DNA of 43,674 nucleotides from Leucobacter chromiisoli (GTDB lineage: Bacteria > Actinomycetota > Actinomycetes > Actinomycetales > Microbacteriaceae): positions 1 through 43,674 of the forward strand of contig NZ_JAEHOH010000024.1 in assembly GCF_016522505.1 (NCBI RefSeq). The letters are read 5' to 3'. The notes beneath the pieces are model-generated. The model was not told the origin of the DNA. It worked only from the letters and a program-made list of their open reading frames with translations, and did not search any database. Every line of letters begins with the position of its first letter. Within the stretch, counting starts at the first letter, position 1. A program made the translations under genes and the position numbers. Positions 8,961 through 17,123 of this stretch are shown in pieces.

Positions 8961-10053
8961 CAGCCACCTCCACGTCGTTCCGGGTTTCTCGGGAAGTACG
9001 CGCGATATCGAGGAAGCAGCCGGCCTGGACGATGCTGGTCTCCACCAGCTCCCACTGCTCGTCATCGGCGTAGGCGCCGAAGTCTTCGGGACTGTAGCGT
9101 TCCCACCAGCCGTGCTCGCGGCGCAGCAGATCGACGAGCTTGCGGATCTGATGCTTCTGGCGCAGCAGCGGATCCGCATCCGACCACCCCTCCCGCACCG
9201 CCGCCGCAGCGTCTTTCCGCAGCGGGGTGAGACGGCCGATCGCGCGGGTCGCTTCTTTCAGCGCGTCTTTCGGATGCTCCTGCGCCCGCACGAGCTGGAG
9301 TTCAGCGGCTGCCGCCTCTCGGATGGCGTCGGGCTCATCGGGGTGCCCGGCCCACTGCTCCAGCAGCGTGACAGCCTGGAGGAGTTTCACGCGCAGGTAG
9401 CGGCCGTTCACTTTCCCATCCGTGTTGAGCTCGAGCAGCGCCTCGGCGGCGGCCTGCCGCACCTGCGGGTGCTCAGTGTCGGAGGCGGCGATCTGTTTGA
9501 GCTCGACGACCTGATCGAGCATCCCGTGCGAGTCCCGCCCGGTGACCGCTTTCGCCGCCCGCACCCGCGTCTTCGCCCCTTCACCGCGCACCGTCTGCGG
9601 TGGTGTCGAATCGACACCACCGCCATCCTCAGTAGGGGCCGCTGCCTCACTGTTGTCGGGGTGGGCGCCGAATTGGGTGGCTTCCTGCTTGCGGGCGTTC
9701 TCCTCGGCGTAGAGCTGTTTGAGTTCGCTGTAGAGCTCGGCCTGCTCGATCGGTTTCAGCGCTTTGCGGAGGGTCTCCTCGTCGCGGATCGCGAGCACGT
9801 GGGAGAGCTTGTCGGACACGCCGTGCACGATCCAGATCGGGGTGACCCGGTAGCCGAGGCGTTGCTGCGCGGCCAGCACCCGCCGCCCGGAGATCAGCGC
9901 GTACTGCTCGGTGACCGTGGGCGGGTGGATCACCCCGAACCGTTCGATCGACGCGCACAGCTCGTCCAGATCCTCCTCCACGTCGCGGCGGAAGCTGTAG
10001 CCGACACTGATCTCGTCGATCGCGTGCTCCAGGACGAGATGCCCGCGACTCAC
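8947..10053 (-). CDS. ParB-like nuclease-domain/partition protein
   Basis: This 368-aa protein carries a ParB N-terminal-like domain in roughly the first 90 residues, with DLDELCASIERFGVIHP and a following LISGRRVLAAQ segment that match the ParB nucleotide-binding core. The remainder is helical and highly charged and does not show a clear ParB HTH. It begins with a GTG that overlaps the upstream stop as GTGA, indicating translational coupling to the gene at 10050-10889. Likely roles are element partition or regulation; the direct-repeat pairs at 13445-13481 and 15019-15055 are candidate binding sites by inference only. Confidence 0.75.
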   Translation of the reverse strand: MSRGHLVLEHAIDEISVGYSFRRDVEEDLDELCASIERFGVIHPPTVTEQYALISGRRVLAAQQRLGYRVTPIWIVHGVSDKLSHVLAIRDEETLRKALKPIEQAELYSELKQLYAEENARKQEATQFGAHPDNSEAAAPTEDGGGVDSTPPQTVRGEGAKTRVRAAKAVTGRDSHGMLDQVVELKQIAASDTEHPQVRQAAAEALLELNTDGKVNGRYLRVKLLQAVTLLEQWAGHPDEPDAIREAAAAELQLVRAQEHPKDALKEATRAIGRLTPLRKDAAAAVREGWSDADPLLRQKHQIRKLVDLLRREHGWWERYSPEDFGAYADDEQWELVETSIVQAGCFLDIARTSRETRNDVEVADADV

Positions 10054-10889
10054 GACCCACCCCGACTCTCCTGCATCCCGGACGCGGTACGGGAGGCGGT
10101 GACGAGTGACTCGTCGCGCAGCAGATCGGCGACGTCGTCGCCGAGGAGGACGCGAGCGAACAGGCCGTACTGGCCGCTGCGGCGGCGTTTCCCGGTCTGG
10201 GAGCCGACGACCAGGCGCACCAGCGCCGCCCACGCTTCCGGGGTGTAGCCGAGGCGGACGGCGATGTGGAGTTCTTTGGACACGATCTCCACCGCGGAGC
10301 TGCGGGAGGAGAGCCCGGTGACGCGGTGCGCGATGTAGTCCACGGCCTGCTCGACCGGGCGGGCCGGCCAGTCGGTGAGCACGAGGAACACGCACGTCGC
10401 CCGGATCACCCGATCGACGGAATGATCCTCCCCGCCGCCGTGCTGCACGAGGCTCGGGGCGTGCGGGTGGACGTCGTAGAAGAACTCCTCGTAGTGCCCG
10501 GCACGCATCGGCTCCTCCGCGGGCCGCTTCGACGGGCGGCGGGCCTTGTCCTGGCTGGTCATGTTCCGGTCGGCGTGCACCTCAGCGGCGATGCCGAGCG
10601 CCACCGCCCGGGTGATCACCGCCCACGGATCATCCGCGGCGAGCGTCGTGGGGGTGCGCATCGCGAGGAACGCCTCATACGCGGCGTCGGCCGGGTCGCG
10701 ATGCCAGGCTTTCGCGATCGGCGTGTACTTCTGGGTCGCGTAGAGCATGAGCTCGGCCGCGACCGGGCTCGTCGCCCACGCGTTGTGCTCGTTGAGCTCC
10801 GTCAGCAGCACGCGCAGCCCTTCACCGGTCGTGAAATCCGGAACAGGGCCGGGCTGCTGAGCGGACTGGGGGTCTGGGTGGGGGTGCAT
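10050..10889 (-). CDS. Conserved hypothetical protein of the transfer module
   Basis: This 279-aa protein is not assigned to a family. It is soluble, with an N-terminal Pro/Gln-rich stretch and two helical halves separated by a charged Arg/Lys/Pro segment near residues 110-130. The ATG at 10889 has AGGAG 6 nt upstream and lies 39 nt from a CGTACCTG octamer. The reading frame remains open upstream of this ATG but has no good start there. It is coupled through GTGA to the ParB-like gene, which suggests a joint role in maintenance. Confidence 0.65.
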   Translation of the reverse strand: MHPHPDPQSAQQPGPVPDFTTGEGLRVLLTELNEHNAWATSPVAAELMLYATQKYTPIAKAWHRDPADAAYEAFLAMRTPTTLAADDPWAVITRAVALGIAAEVHADRNMTSQDKARRPSKRPAEEPMRAGHYEEFFYDVHPHAPSLVQHGGGEDHSVDRVIRATCVFLVLTDWPARPVEQAVDYIAHRVTGLSSRSSAVEIVSKELHIAVRLGYTPEAWAALVRLVVGSQTGKRRRSGQYGLFARVLLGDDVADLLRDESLVTASRTASGMQESRGGS

Positions 10890-10928
10890 AGCGACTCCTG
10901 AAAGAAACGAAGATCCGTCGACGAAAGA

Positions 10929-10936
10929 CAGGTACG
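10929..10936 (-). promoter_or_regulatory. Leader octamer CGTACCTG before the ParB operon
   Basis: Minus-strand CGTACCTG, 39 nt upstream of the ATG at 10889, lies in the 253-nt gap between this gene and the one at 11143. Confidence 0.5.
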
Positions 10937-11142
10937 ACCCCCAGCCGGTCGACGGAACACTCCACACCCCGAACAGCAGCAGGGGCTGCCGCGTGGAAGG
11001 CCGCACGGAACCCTCAGCCCGCCCCGCGCGGGGACGGCCCGTGGGTGCCGTGCCCGGCGTCGTGCCGGACGGCTGCTGGTCGAAGTAGTTGTGGGGGTCT
11101 ACGGGTGTTCCGGTACTCGGGTGGTGCCGGAAGACGAATGGG

Positions 11143-11577
11143 TCATCGGCTCACCCCCGTCCGCCCGGCCACGGGGGCAAGCTCCCGGCCCGGACTGGTC
11201 GCAGCGGGTTCAAGCTCGTCCTGCCTGCGGGCGAGGCGCTCCTGCAACTGGGCGCGGCCTTCCCGGATGCCCTCCAGGGCGGCCTCGTGCAGCATCGCGT
11301 TCCACTTCGCACCCCGATCGACGACCGCGCCACCGGCCCTCGCGGCGAGATCCGTCGGGCGCACCCACTGCACCCCGCCACCGGCAGCCTCCGTTCGTGC
11401 ATCCGGGTCGGCGAGGGTGGGATCTTTGTGCGTCGCCAACCGCGACACCGCCTCACCCTCGGTGCCCTCGGCAGCCTCAGCTGCGCGGCGTGCGGTGGCG
11501 GCCTCGTGGCGGCGGGCGGCGTCCTGCCGGAACGCTTCGGCGGTGCGGGTGGGGTCGGGAATCGTGGGGTCAGTCAT
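11143..11577 (-). CDS. Hypothetical small Ala/Arg-rich protein
   Basis: This 144-aa protein is charged and Ala/Glu/Arg-rich, consistent with extended helices or coiled coil, and has no recognisable motif. The ATG at 11577 overlaps the end of the DUF2637 gene by 8 nt, so it is probably translated from the same mRNA. A variant leader octamer lies inside the 3' end of that upstream gene. It may be a mobilisation accessory protein, but the sequence does not settle this. Confidence 0.55.
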   Translation of the reverse strand: MTDPTIPDPTRTAEAFRQDAARRHEAATARRAAEAAEGTEGEAVSRLATHKDPTLADPDARTEAAGGGVQWVRPTDLAARAGGAVVDRGAKWNAMLHEAALEGIREGRAQLQERLARRQDELEPAATSPGRELAPVAGRTGVSR

Positions 11578-12394
11578 GATCGGCTCCGTCCTGTCGCAAC
11601 TCAGGTGCGTTCAGCCACCGGCCCACCGTCGTCGGATGCACCTGCTCCCGCGCCGCGATCTGCCGCAACGGCACACCCTTCCGGTGCAACTCCAGCGCCC
11701 GCGCCCGCGCCGCCTCCCGCCCCGACCGCGACCTACGCGCCACCACCGGTGCCACCCTCTCCTGATCCGCCGAAGCAGGCGCCACCAGCGGATCGGGCGC
11801 TGCCACCGAGCCCGTTTCGCCAGAATCGTCCTCGGCTTCGGTGCCGGTGGCGGCGTCGTGAGCGTCGGCGGAGCGAGGGAGGTCGTAGACGCGCGGCGGA
11901 TCGGCTGGGTCGGCCGGGGTGGTGGGTGCTGGGCGTGGGGTGGCGTTGCGGGTGAGCTCGACGGTGAGATGCGTCATCGCGAGCAGCACCAGCGGCGGGA
12001 TCGACGCGACTACCGCCGCGATCAGCGCAGGCACCCGCGCATCCGCGGCGATCACCGCGTGGGTGACATTCGCCGCGACCGAGACTGCCGCCCCCGCCGT
12101 CAGCAGCAGCCAGGCGAAGCGGCGTGCGGTGCGGGCGGAGTTGCGCAGCGCGACGACGCTGATCGTGGCTTCCAGGATCACGCCGTCGACGATCAGCGGC
12201 CACACCCACGCCTGCCCGGCGGGGATCCCGGAAAGGATCGCGAGATCCTGCAGCGTCGTGAACGACAACCAGAACGCGCCCAGCGCGAGCAGGATCGTGC
12301 CCGCCACCGCGACCCCGATCACCAGCCGCGACACGCCAGCTTCAGGCGCAGCACCCCGGCGCTCAGTGGCGTCATACGTGGCCGGGGCGTCCAT
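11570..12394 (-). CDS. DUF2637 membrane protein with C-terminal HTH
   Basis: This 274-aa protein has four hydrophobic helices in the first 150 residues, matching DUF2637 proteins of actinobacterial plasmids and integrative elements. The last 60 residues contain a helix-turn-helix of the kind seen in recombinases and regulators (GVPLRQIAAREQVHPTTVGRWL). A membrane-tethered DNA-binding protein is therefore likely, perhaps linking replication or transfer DNA to the membrane. The ATG at 12394 has AGGAG upstream and lies 5 nt after the primase gene, forming an operon with it. Confidence 0.8.
   Translation of the reverse strand: MDAPATYDATERRGAAPEAGVSRLVIGVAVAGTILLALGAFWLSFTTLQDLAILSGIPAGQAWVWPLIVDGVILEATISVVALRNSARTARRFAWLLLTAGAAVSVAANVTHAVIAADARVPALIAAVVASIPPLVLLAMTHLTVELTRNATPRPAPTTPADPADPPRVYDLPRSADAHDAATGTEAEDDSGETGSVAAPDPLVAPASADQERVAPVVARRSRSGREAARARALELHRKGVPLRQIAAREQVHPTTVGRWLNAPELRQDGADHD
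11602..11609 (-). promoter_or_regulatory. Possible leader octamer CGCACCTG inside a CDS end
   Basis: Minus-strand CGCACCTG lies 24 nt upstream of the ATG at 11577, but within the last codons of the DUF2637 gene. It may be coincidental. Confidence 0.25.
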
Positions 12395-12399
12395 GACCG

Positions 12400-13287
12400 T
12401 TATCTCCTGAGCCCAGACGACGCAGACGCGGCGCCCGGGCTCGATGTGGGCGGGGTGGGGGTGAGCTGGGTGGTGCGGTGCGCGGAGCGGATCGTCGCTG
12501 TGATCTCCCGCGCATCCAACGCTGCGGCGATCCCGGCGGGCTCGAGCACCGCCTGCGTCTCTGCGAGGCTCAGGCCGGCCTCGGTGAGACGGCAGGCCGC
12601 CCAGAACAGGCCCGCGTTCCGGTTGCCTTCCGGCAGCCGCGACACCCACTCCGCCAGTCGCCCCGCATCCACCACTCCGCCCGGCGCCGCCGATGGCGTC
12701 CGGGGTTCCGGGGTCGGGGTGAGGAGGTCGCGGATCGCGTCCGCGTCGACCGGGCGCGGGTGACGGCCGCGCGCGATCACCTCGTAGCGGCGGAGGCCGT
12801 GCTCGGTGAGCACCGTGGAGGGCGGGGCGATGATGTAGCCGCCGCGCCCCCGGAAATCCAGATGCGCCTGCCCGCGTGACCACGACCGCAGCTCGCGCCC
12901 CTGGCCGCTCGGGTAGTACAGGTGCAGCCCGCCCGACGGGGAGCGCACCGCCTGCGCCCACCCGTCGACGAGGCCGGCCTGCCGCAGCGAGCGCAGCTCC
13001 GGGAACCCGGTGCCCAGCGCGTGCACATCGATATCGAGGACATCGACACCGGTTCCGGTGGCGATCCCGATGTTCGCCTCCGGGGTGCGCCGCCACCACC
13101 GCTCCACCTGCCGCAGGTCGGTGGTCGCGTCGTGGAAGCCGTGCTCGGTCAGTGGGCGCTTTTCTCCCGGCGCGCACGGGAACACCGGCAGCCCGGCCAC
13201 CGCATACACTGCTGCGGCGCCGTGCAGCGTGGCGGGGGTGTACGCCGGGAGTGGCGAGGCGATAGGGTCGAGACGAGACACCGGCAC
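12400..13287 (-). CDS. Bifunctional DNA primase/polymerase (Prim-Pol)
   Basis: This 295-aa protein is an archaeo-eukaryotic primase-type primase/polymerase. The first 180 residues contain the catalytic DID (85-87, in VDVLDIDVHA) and the SGGLHLYY segment with the conserved histidine. The C-terminal 100 residues form a helical PriCT-like region. The start is a GTG at 13287 with AAGGAGG upstream; longer readings lack an RBS and their composition does not look coding. It would prime plasmid-like replication of the excised element. It is followed closely by the DUF2637 gene. Confidence 0.85.
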   Translation of the reverse strand: MPVSRLDPIASPLPAYTPATLHGAAAVYAVAGLPVFPCAPGEKRPLTEHGFHDATTDLRQVERWWRRTPEANIGIATGTGVDVLDIDVHALGTGFPELRSLRQAGLVDGWAQAVRSPSGGLHLYYPSGQGRELRSWSRGQAHLDFRGRGGYIIAPPSTVLTEHGLRRYEVIARGRHPRPVDADAIRDLLTPTPEPRTPSAAPGGVVDAGRLAEWVSRLPEGNRNAGLFWAACRLTEAGLSLAETQAVLEPAGIAAALDAREITATIRSAHRTTQLTPTPPTSSPGAASASSGLRR

Positions 13288-13444
13288 ACCCCCTCCTCCT
13301 TGTAGCGTCGCGGCTTGCACGAGGTCTTCCAGAAGGTGCGGCAGTGATCCTGCCGGGGCTTGGGGAGAGTCCGCTCGCAAGCATTCTCTGAGAGCTCCAC
13401 CATTACCCCGCCCCGGTACCTGGGTCGAGCGATCCCGGGCAGGA

Positions 13445-13481
13445 TGCGCGGAATCGTCAAGAACCTGCGCCGTATCGTCAA
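13445..13481. repeat. Two 16-bp direct repeats with 21-bp period (locus A)
   Basis: TGCGCGGAATCGTCAA (13445-13460) and TGCGCCGTATCGTCAA (13466-13481) match at 14 of 16 positions and start exactly 21 bp apart, two helical turns. A similar pair lies at 15019-15055. This locus is just past the 458-aa gene and upstream of the primase. Confidence 0.5.
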
Positions 13482-13523
13482 ACCCGCCAGGCCACCGCTC
13501 CCGCACAGCAGGCCGTTCGTGTG

Positions 13524-14900
13524 CTAGAGATCGCGGCCCGGCCCCCGGCTCGGAGGCGCAGCTCCGGGTTCGTTGTCGGAGGGCGGGTCGAGGTGGGTTT
13601 CGCGTTCGGCGAGGAGCTCGCTCAGCAGCACCCCGTGCTCGAGCCGCGTGGGTGATGACGCGTAGTTCTCGAACTCGCCGGGCAGCGCCCCGACGCGGCC
13701 CGTGGCCTGGATCGCGTCGTTGATCCGTGCGAGCACCGCGGCGGGGTCGTGGGTTTCGGTGTCGTGTTCGAGGATGCGGGCGATCTCGTTCATCGCCGCG
13801 CTGTCGTGCTCGGCCGGGGGAAACGCCGCGGAGGCGGTGACGCCGTCGCCGATCGGGACGCGGCCGACGACGAGCCGGAACTCGCCGTCCCCGTCGCGGC
13901 CGGTCGCGTCATACACGCCGGGCGGGAGCCATTCGTGCGCTTCCGACGCCTGCCCCACATACATGGCGCCGCGTTCGGGGTCGTCCGGGTCGATGACCCG
14001 CACGTCCGGGTCGGTGGTGTAGAGCATCGATTCCAGGCGCTGTCGCCACGTGCGCTCCATCAACGGGGCGCCCGGGCCGGACTTCTCACGCTCCACGAGC
14101 GCGCGGAGCGTGTGGATCGCGATGAGATCCGACGGCACCCATTCGCGGTAGAACTTCTCCGGCAGGTACATCGTGCGCGGCCCGCCCTCGGCCAGCAGCC
14201 CGTCAAGGGCGTAGTCGCGGCGTCGCGCGACCGCGGTGAAAGCCGCTCGCCACTGCGCGTGATCGGCGCGGTAGCGCATGTCCTCGTACTCGCCCTCGTA
14301 GGCCGGTGCGATGGTCACGAGGTAGTCGTCCCGTTGCGGTTCGTCCGGGAGGGGTTCGCGTTCGAGGAGGTCGATGAGCCCGTCACGCACCCGCTCGGTC
14401 TCTTTCAGCCGGGTGAGGATGCTGGGCAGCCGGGACGCGCTGACGGCGAGCGAGAGACACTCATCCCGCCACACGGCATGGGCCTCTTCGAGCCCGTCCA
14501 CGTCCTCGCCCCCGTTCGGGAGGAGATAGTCCTCCTGGCGGGGTTCGGGCGGGAACATCTCAGCCACCATCTCCGGCAGCCCCGTCCCCTCGAACGGCTC
14601 CCACCCCTTCGACGGCACGAACACCCAGTCCCGAGCCGGCCGCTGCTGCTCGCGGCCGGGGGTCGGGATCCAGGAGACGATGTGGGAGACGTCGTCGCCG
14701 AACCGTTCGCCGAACACGCGGTCGCCGTCGGTGCGGAGCTGGTCGGGTGGGCCGGCGAGGTCTTCGATCAGCACCTCGCTCACGAGGTACCGGGCCTCGT
14801 CTTGGTCGCGGGCGCGGACGTCGAACTCGATCGTCACCCGGTGCAGATCCAGCGGTGCCGGGTCAGGCGGGGTCGGGTTCGGGGTCGTCGCATCAGACAT
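13524..14900 (-). CDS. Hypothetical 458-aa protein of the transfer module
   Basis: I do not recognise a family. The protein is soluble and acidic, with a Pro-rich start and Pro/Gly-rich end. Residues 20-70 could form a small alpha/beta domain, and the region from about 130 to 250 is rich in charged helices. GGAG lies about 8 nt before the ATG at 14900. It is encoded between the small coupled ORF at 14921-15055 and the primase gene. No catalytic motif is visible. Confidence 0.65.
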   Translation of the reverse strand: MSDATTPNPTPPDPAPLDLHRVTIEFDVRARDQDEARYLVSEVLIEDLAGPPDQLRTDGDRVFGERFGDDVSHIVSWIPTPGREQQRPARDWVFVPSKGWEPFEGTGLPEMVAEMFPPEPRQEDYLLPNGGEDVDGLEEAHAVWRDECLSLAVSASRLPSILTRLKETERVRDGLIDLLEREPLPDEPQRDDYLVTIAPAYEGEYEDMRYRADHAQWRAAFTAVARRRDYALDGLLAEGGPRTMYLPEKFYREWVPSDLIAIHTLRALVEREKSGPGAPLMERTWRQRLESMLYTTDPDVRVIDPDDPERGAMYVGQASEAHEWLPPGVYDATGRDGDGEFRLVVGRVPIGDGVTASAAFPPAEHDSAAMNEIARILEHDTETHDPAAVLARINDAIQATGRVGALPGEFENYASSPTRLEHGVLLSELLAERETHLDPPSDNEPGAAPPSRGPGRDL

Positions 14901-14920
14901 GAGGAGTACTCCATTCGCAG

Positions 14921-15055
14921 TCAGGGAACAGGGGGTTCAGGCATCCGGGGTGAGGAAGCGGCGGGTACTTCCGGCGTAGGCGCGACCGGCTCGTGTTGTC
15001 GAGCCGATGCGGTGAACGTGCGCGGTACTGCCGAGAATCTGCGCCGCATCGTCAT
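14921..15055 (-). CDS. Putative 44-aa protein, translationally coupled
   Basis: An ATG at 15055 overlaps the TGA of the 154-aa gene as ATGA, with GGGGAG just before it. The 44-residue product starts MTMRRRF and ends in a Pro-rich tail. Coupling supports translation, but the start overlaps a pair of DNA direct repeats, so the similarity to a second MTIRRRF reading near 13481 may reflect DNA sites rather than protein. Confidence 0.4.
   Translation of the reverse strand: MTMRRRFSAVPRTFTASARQHEPVAPTPEVPAASSPRMPEPPVP
15019..15055. repeat. Two 16-bp direct repeats with 21-bp period (locus B)
   Basis: TGCGCGGTACTGCCGA (15019-15034) and TGCGCCGCATCGTCAT (15040-15055) repeat the layout of locus A: same 21-bp period, same TGCGCSG start, same GAA-rich spacer. 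The first copy is the more diverged. Confidence 0.45.
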
Positions 15056-15516
15056 CTCCCCAGCTCCCGCCCCGCAGCAGGCGGCGACGCGGATGGCTCG
15101 GCGGGCTCGCCAGTGAGGGCCTGCTCCCGGGCGCGCAGCGCGTCCTCGAGATGCCGGGTTACGGCCGTATGGTTCGTGCCGTCGACGCCACCGGAGACGG
15201 GTACCCGGTGGAAGGAGTACGCCGGGTACGGGGTCGACTCGCGCAGCGCCTCCAACCAATCATCGACGTCCTCTGGCCACACCCAATCCTCAGGTGGCGG
15301 GAGCGTCTCCACGAACTCGGCGGCACCGGCGTAGAGATCCGCGTCGGTGAGCATGTCATGGATGGTCAGCGCGACGCTGCGCGCCAACGTCACCGGGTTC
15401 CGATCAGCGATCACCGTCGGGTCGACCTCCGGGTCGTCTGACCAGACGATCACCCCGAGCGACAGAAACGCGGCAGCTCTGGGGCTGGGCGTGTGCTCGG
15501 CTGGTTCACTCGTCAT
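15052..15516 (-). CDS. Hypothetical 154-aa protein
   Basis: This soluble protein shows no motif I recognise. It is Trp- and Asp-rich in the middle (PPPEDWVWPEDVDDWLEAL, about residues 73-91) and has an Ala/Pro-rich tail. The ATG at 15516 has GGAGG upstream. Its stop overlaps the start of the 44-aa ORF. A CGTACCTG octamer lies about 52 nt before the start. Confidence 0.6.
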   Translation of the reverse strand: MTSEPAEHTPSPRAAAFLSLGVIVWSDDPEVDPTVIADRNPVTLARSVALTIHDMLTDADLYAGAAEFVETLPPPEDWVWPEDVDDWLEALRESTPYPAYSFHRVPVSGGVDGTNHTAVTRHLEDALRAREQALTGEPAEPSASPPAAGRELGR

Positions 15517-15567
15517 GATTCCTCCGCTCCTGGTGGCACCGCCTCGGTGCGACGGCTCTCTGTCTGC

Positions 15568-15575
15568 CAGGTACG
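15568..15575 (-). promoter_or_regulatory. Leader octamer CGTACCTG before the 154-aa gene
   Basis: Minus-strand CGTACCTG lies in the short gap between the methyltransferase stop and the ATG at 15516. Confidence 0.5.
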
Positions 15576-15589
15576 GCACAGCCCGCCGC

Positions 15590-16666
15590 CTACTGGTCGA
15601 GGCGGGAGCGGATCAGTGGCAGGTAGTCGGCGTTCTTCTCCACCGCGATCACCTGGAACCCGGCAGCGGTGGCGGCCTCGATCGTGGTGCCCGAGCCCGC
15701 GAACGGCTCCAGCACGACCCCACCCACCGGGGTGATCAGCGTCACGAGCCACCGCATCAGCCCCAGCGGCTTCACCGTCGTATGCGACACCCCGAACGCG
15801 CGCGGCCGATCCGTAGCGGAGGGTTTCGGCTCGAACCGGAAGATCGGGAACTTCCGTGACAACGACTCGCCCTGCCAGCTCCCGGTCAGCACATCGAGCG
15901 CGTCCGCCTGCCCAGCATCCAGGGCGACGTTCGTGGGCCACCGGCCTTGTGCGAACCGGGCGCCGTCGATATTGATCCCACCGACCCCGTGCTCGAGAAC
16001 GTTCAAGACGAGGCTGCCCGCCGGGGGTTTGCGGGCGATGATGATCGGCTCGAACGCCGGACGCAGCGCCGTGCCCCACCCCTCCCAGCGCGCCGCGTCC
16101 TCCGTGACCGGGGTGCCTTTCGCGAGCACGCTGCGAGTCGCCCCGAGCACGCCGTCGTGGTCGCTGCGCTGCACGATGCGGTCGGCGCGCTGCGCACCGT
16201 GGTGCTTATCGATCGCGTGCGCGAGATCCATGCTCTTGGGCATCCCAGTCGTGTGCAGCCACGCGATCTGATCGCGGATCTCGAAGCCTGCATTCTCCAG
16301 CCCGCGCACCATGCGATGCCACGTGCGTGCACCCCCGAACGCTGCAACATGCGCGCCCGGCTTCAGCGCCTGCAACGCACCAGCCGCCCACGCCGTGCAC
16401 CACGCCTCGAACACCTCCGGCGCCCCCATCCGCGCAGTATCGACATGCGGCAGCGATTCCCGGAAGCCCGCCGTGTCGTCCCACGCCTGCCCGTTGAAGC
16501 TCAACCCATACGGCGGATCCGACACCAGCGCGTCCACGCTCCCCGCGGGGAGCAGCCGGAGGAGCTCGACCGCGTCGCCGTGATACACCGTCACCCGCGG
16601 CGTAGTGAGAACCGGGGCGGGAAGCGCGGCGTTGGGGTGCGGGCCGGCCGGGGTGGGGTCTGACAT
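15590..16666 (-). CDS. DNA methyltransferase (N6-adenine/N4-cytosine, DPPY type)
   Basis: This 358-aa SAM-dependent DNA methyltransferase has motif IV DPPY at 50-53 and motif I FAGSGT at 322-327. Motif IV before motif I is the beta-class order. The middle region (about 70-250) would hold the target-recognition part. It stands alone without an endonuclease, at the head of the leftward transfer module, so it may mark element DNA against host restriction during transfer. ATG at 16666 has GGGAG upstream. DPPY is more usual for adenine than for N4-cytosine modification, but the specificity cannot be read from sequence. Confidence 0.88.
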   Translation of the reverse strand: MSDPTPAGPHPNAALPAPVLTTPRVTVYHGDAVELLRLLPAGSVDALVSDPPYGLSFNGQAWDDTAGFRESLPHVDTARMGAPEVFEAWCTAWAAGALQALKPGAHVAAFGGARTWHRMVRGLENAGFEIRDQIAWLHTTGMPKSMDLAHAIDKHHGAQRADRIVQRSDHDGVLGATRSVLAKGTPVTEDAARWEGWGTALRPAFEPIIIARKPPAGSLVLNVLEHGVGGINIDGARFAQGRWPTNVALDAGQADALDVLTGSWQGESLSRKFPIFRFEPKPSATDRPRAFGVSHTTVKPLGLMRWLVTLITPVGGVVLEPFAGSGTTIEAATAAGFQVIAVEKNADYLPLIRSRLDQ

Positions 16667-17123
16667 GACGGAAGCTCCCTGCTGTTCGGGCCTGTCCGCC
16701 GCCGTGTGCGACGAACCGGAACACCCAGCAGGTACGAACCGACCCGACCACCCCCAGCCCCCGGTAGCCGCGCCCACGACGATCCCGAGAACCCCTGCAC
16801 CGCCACGCGCCGCCGCCACCCCGAGCGAGCTGCGCGACCCTGAAATCCCGAGCTCCGATCTCCCACACACGATCGGCAATCAACGTCAAACGCATGCAGC
16901 CGATGCGACTCATTTGTCCTGTCGGGGATTGCGTATCTGGCTCACCATTCTGAGCATCGCAACCCTTATCAACGTCAGGGCTGATGCCCGCTTGCCCCTC
17001 CTCGACGGCTGTATCAATTTCAATCGCAGACCGATGTGTTCGAGGTCGAACCGTGTATTTGCGCAGGGAGGACGACGGCTTTTGCTGCCATGGCCTTGCG
17101 GTACTCGACCCACTCCATCGACA
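16667..17123. other. 457-nt gap without a supported gene
   Basis: The left end holds the methyltransferase leader with a CGTACCTG octamer. Further right there is no reading frame with credible start and composition. The decamer ATCAACGTCA occurs twice (16879-16888 and 16968-16977). The right part is probably the junction between the transfer module and the metabolic cargo. Confidence 0.5.
16729..16736 (-). promoter_or_regulatory. Leader octamer CGTACCTG before the methyltransferase
   Basis: Minus-strand CGTACCTG lies 62 nt upstream of the ATG at 16666, the farthest of the set. Confidence 0.5.

Noticed and set aside
10890..11142. Open frame upstream of the 279-aa gene reading DPFVFRHHPSTG and onward
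   Set aside because: Composition looks coding-like, but no start codon with an RBS exists and a stop separates it from the 144-aa gene. A frameshifted extension of that gene is possible but unsupported.
13149..13481. 110-codon frame from TTG 13481 (MTIRRRF start)
   Set aside because: It overlaps the primase start in another frame, lacks an RBS, and its later part is clearly the shadow of the primase gene. Its first codons coincide with DNA direct repeats.
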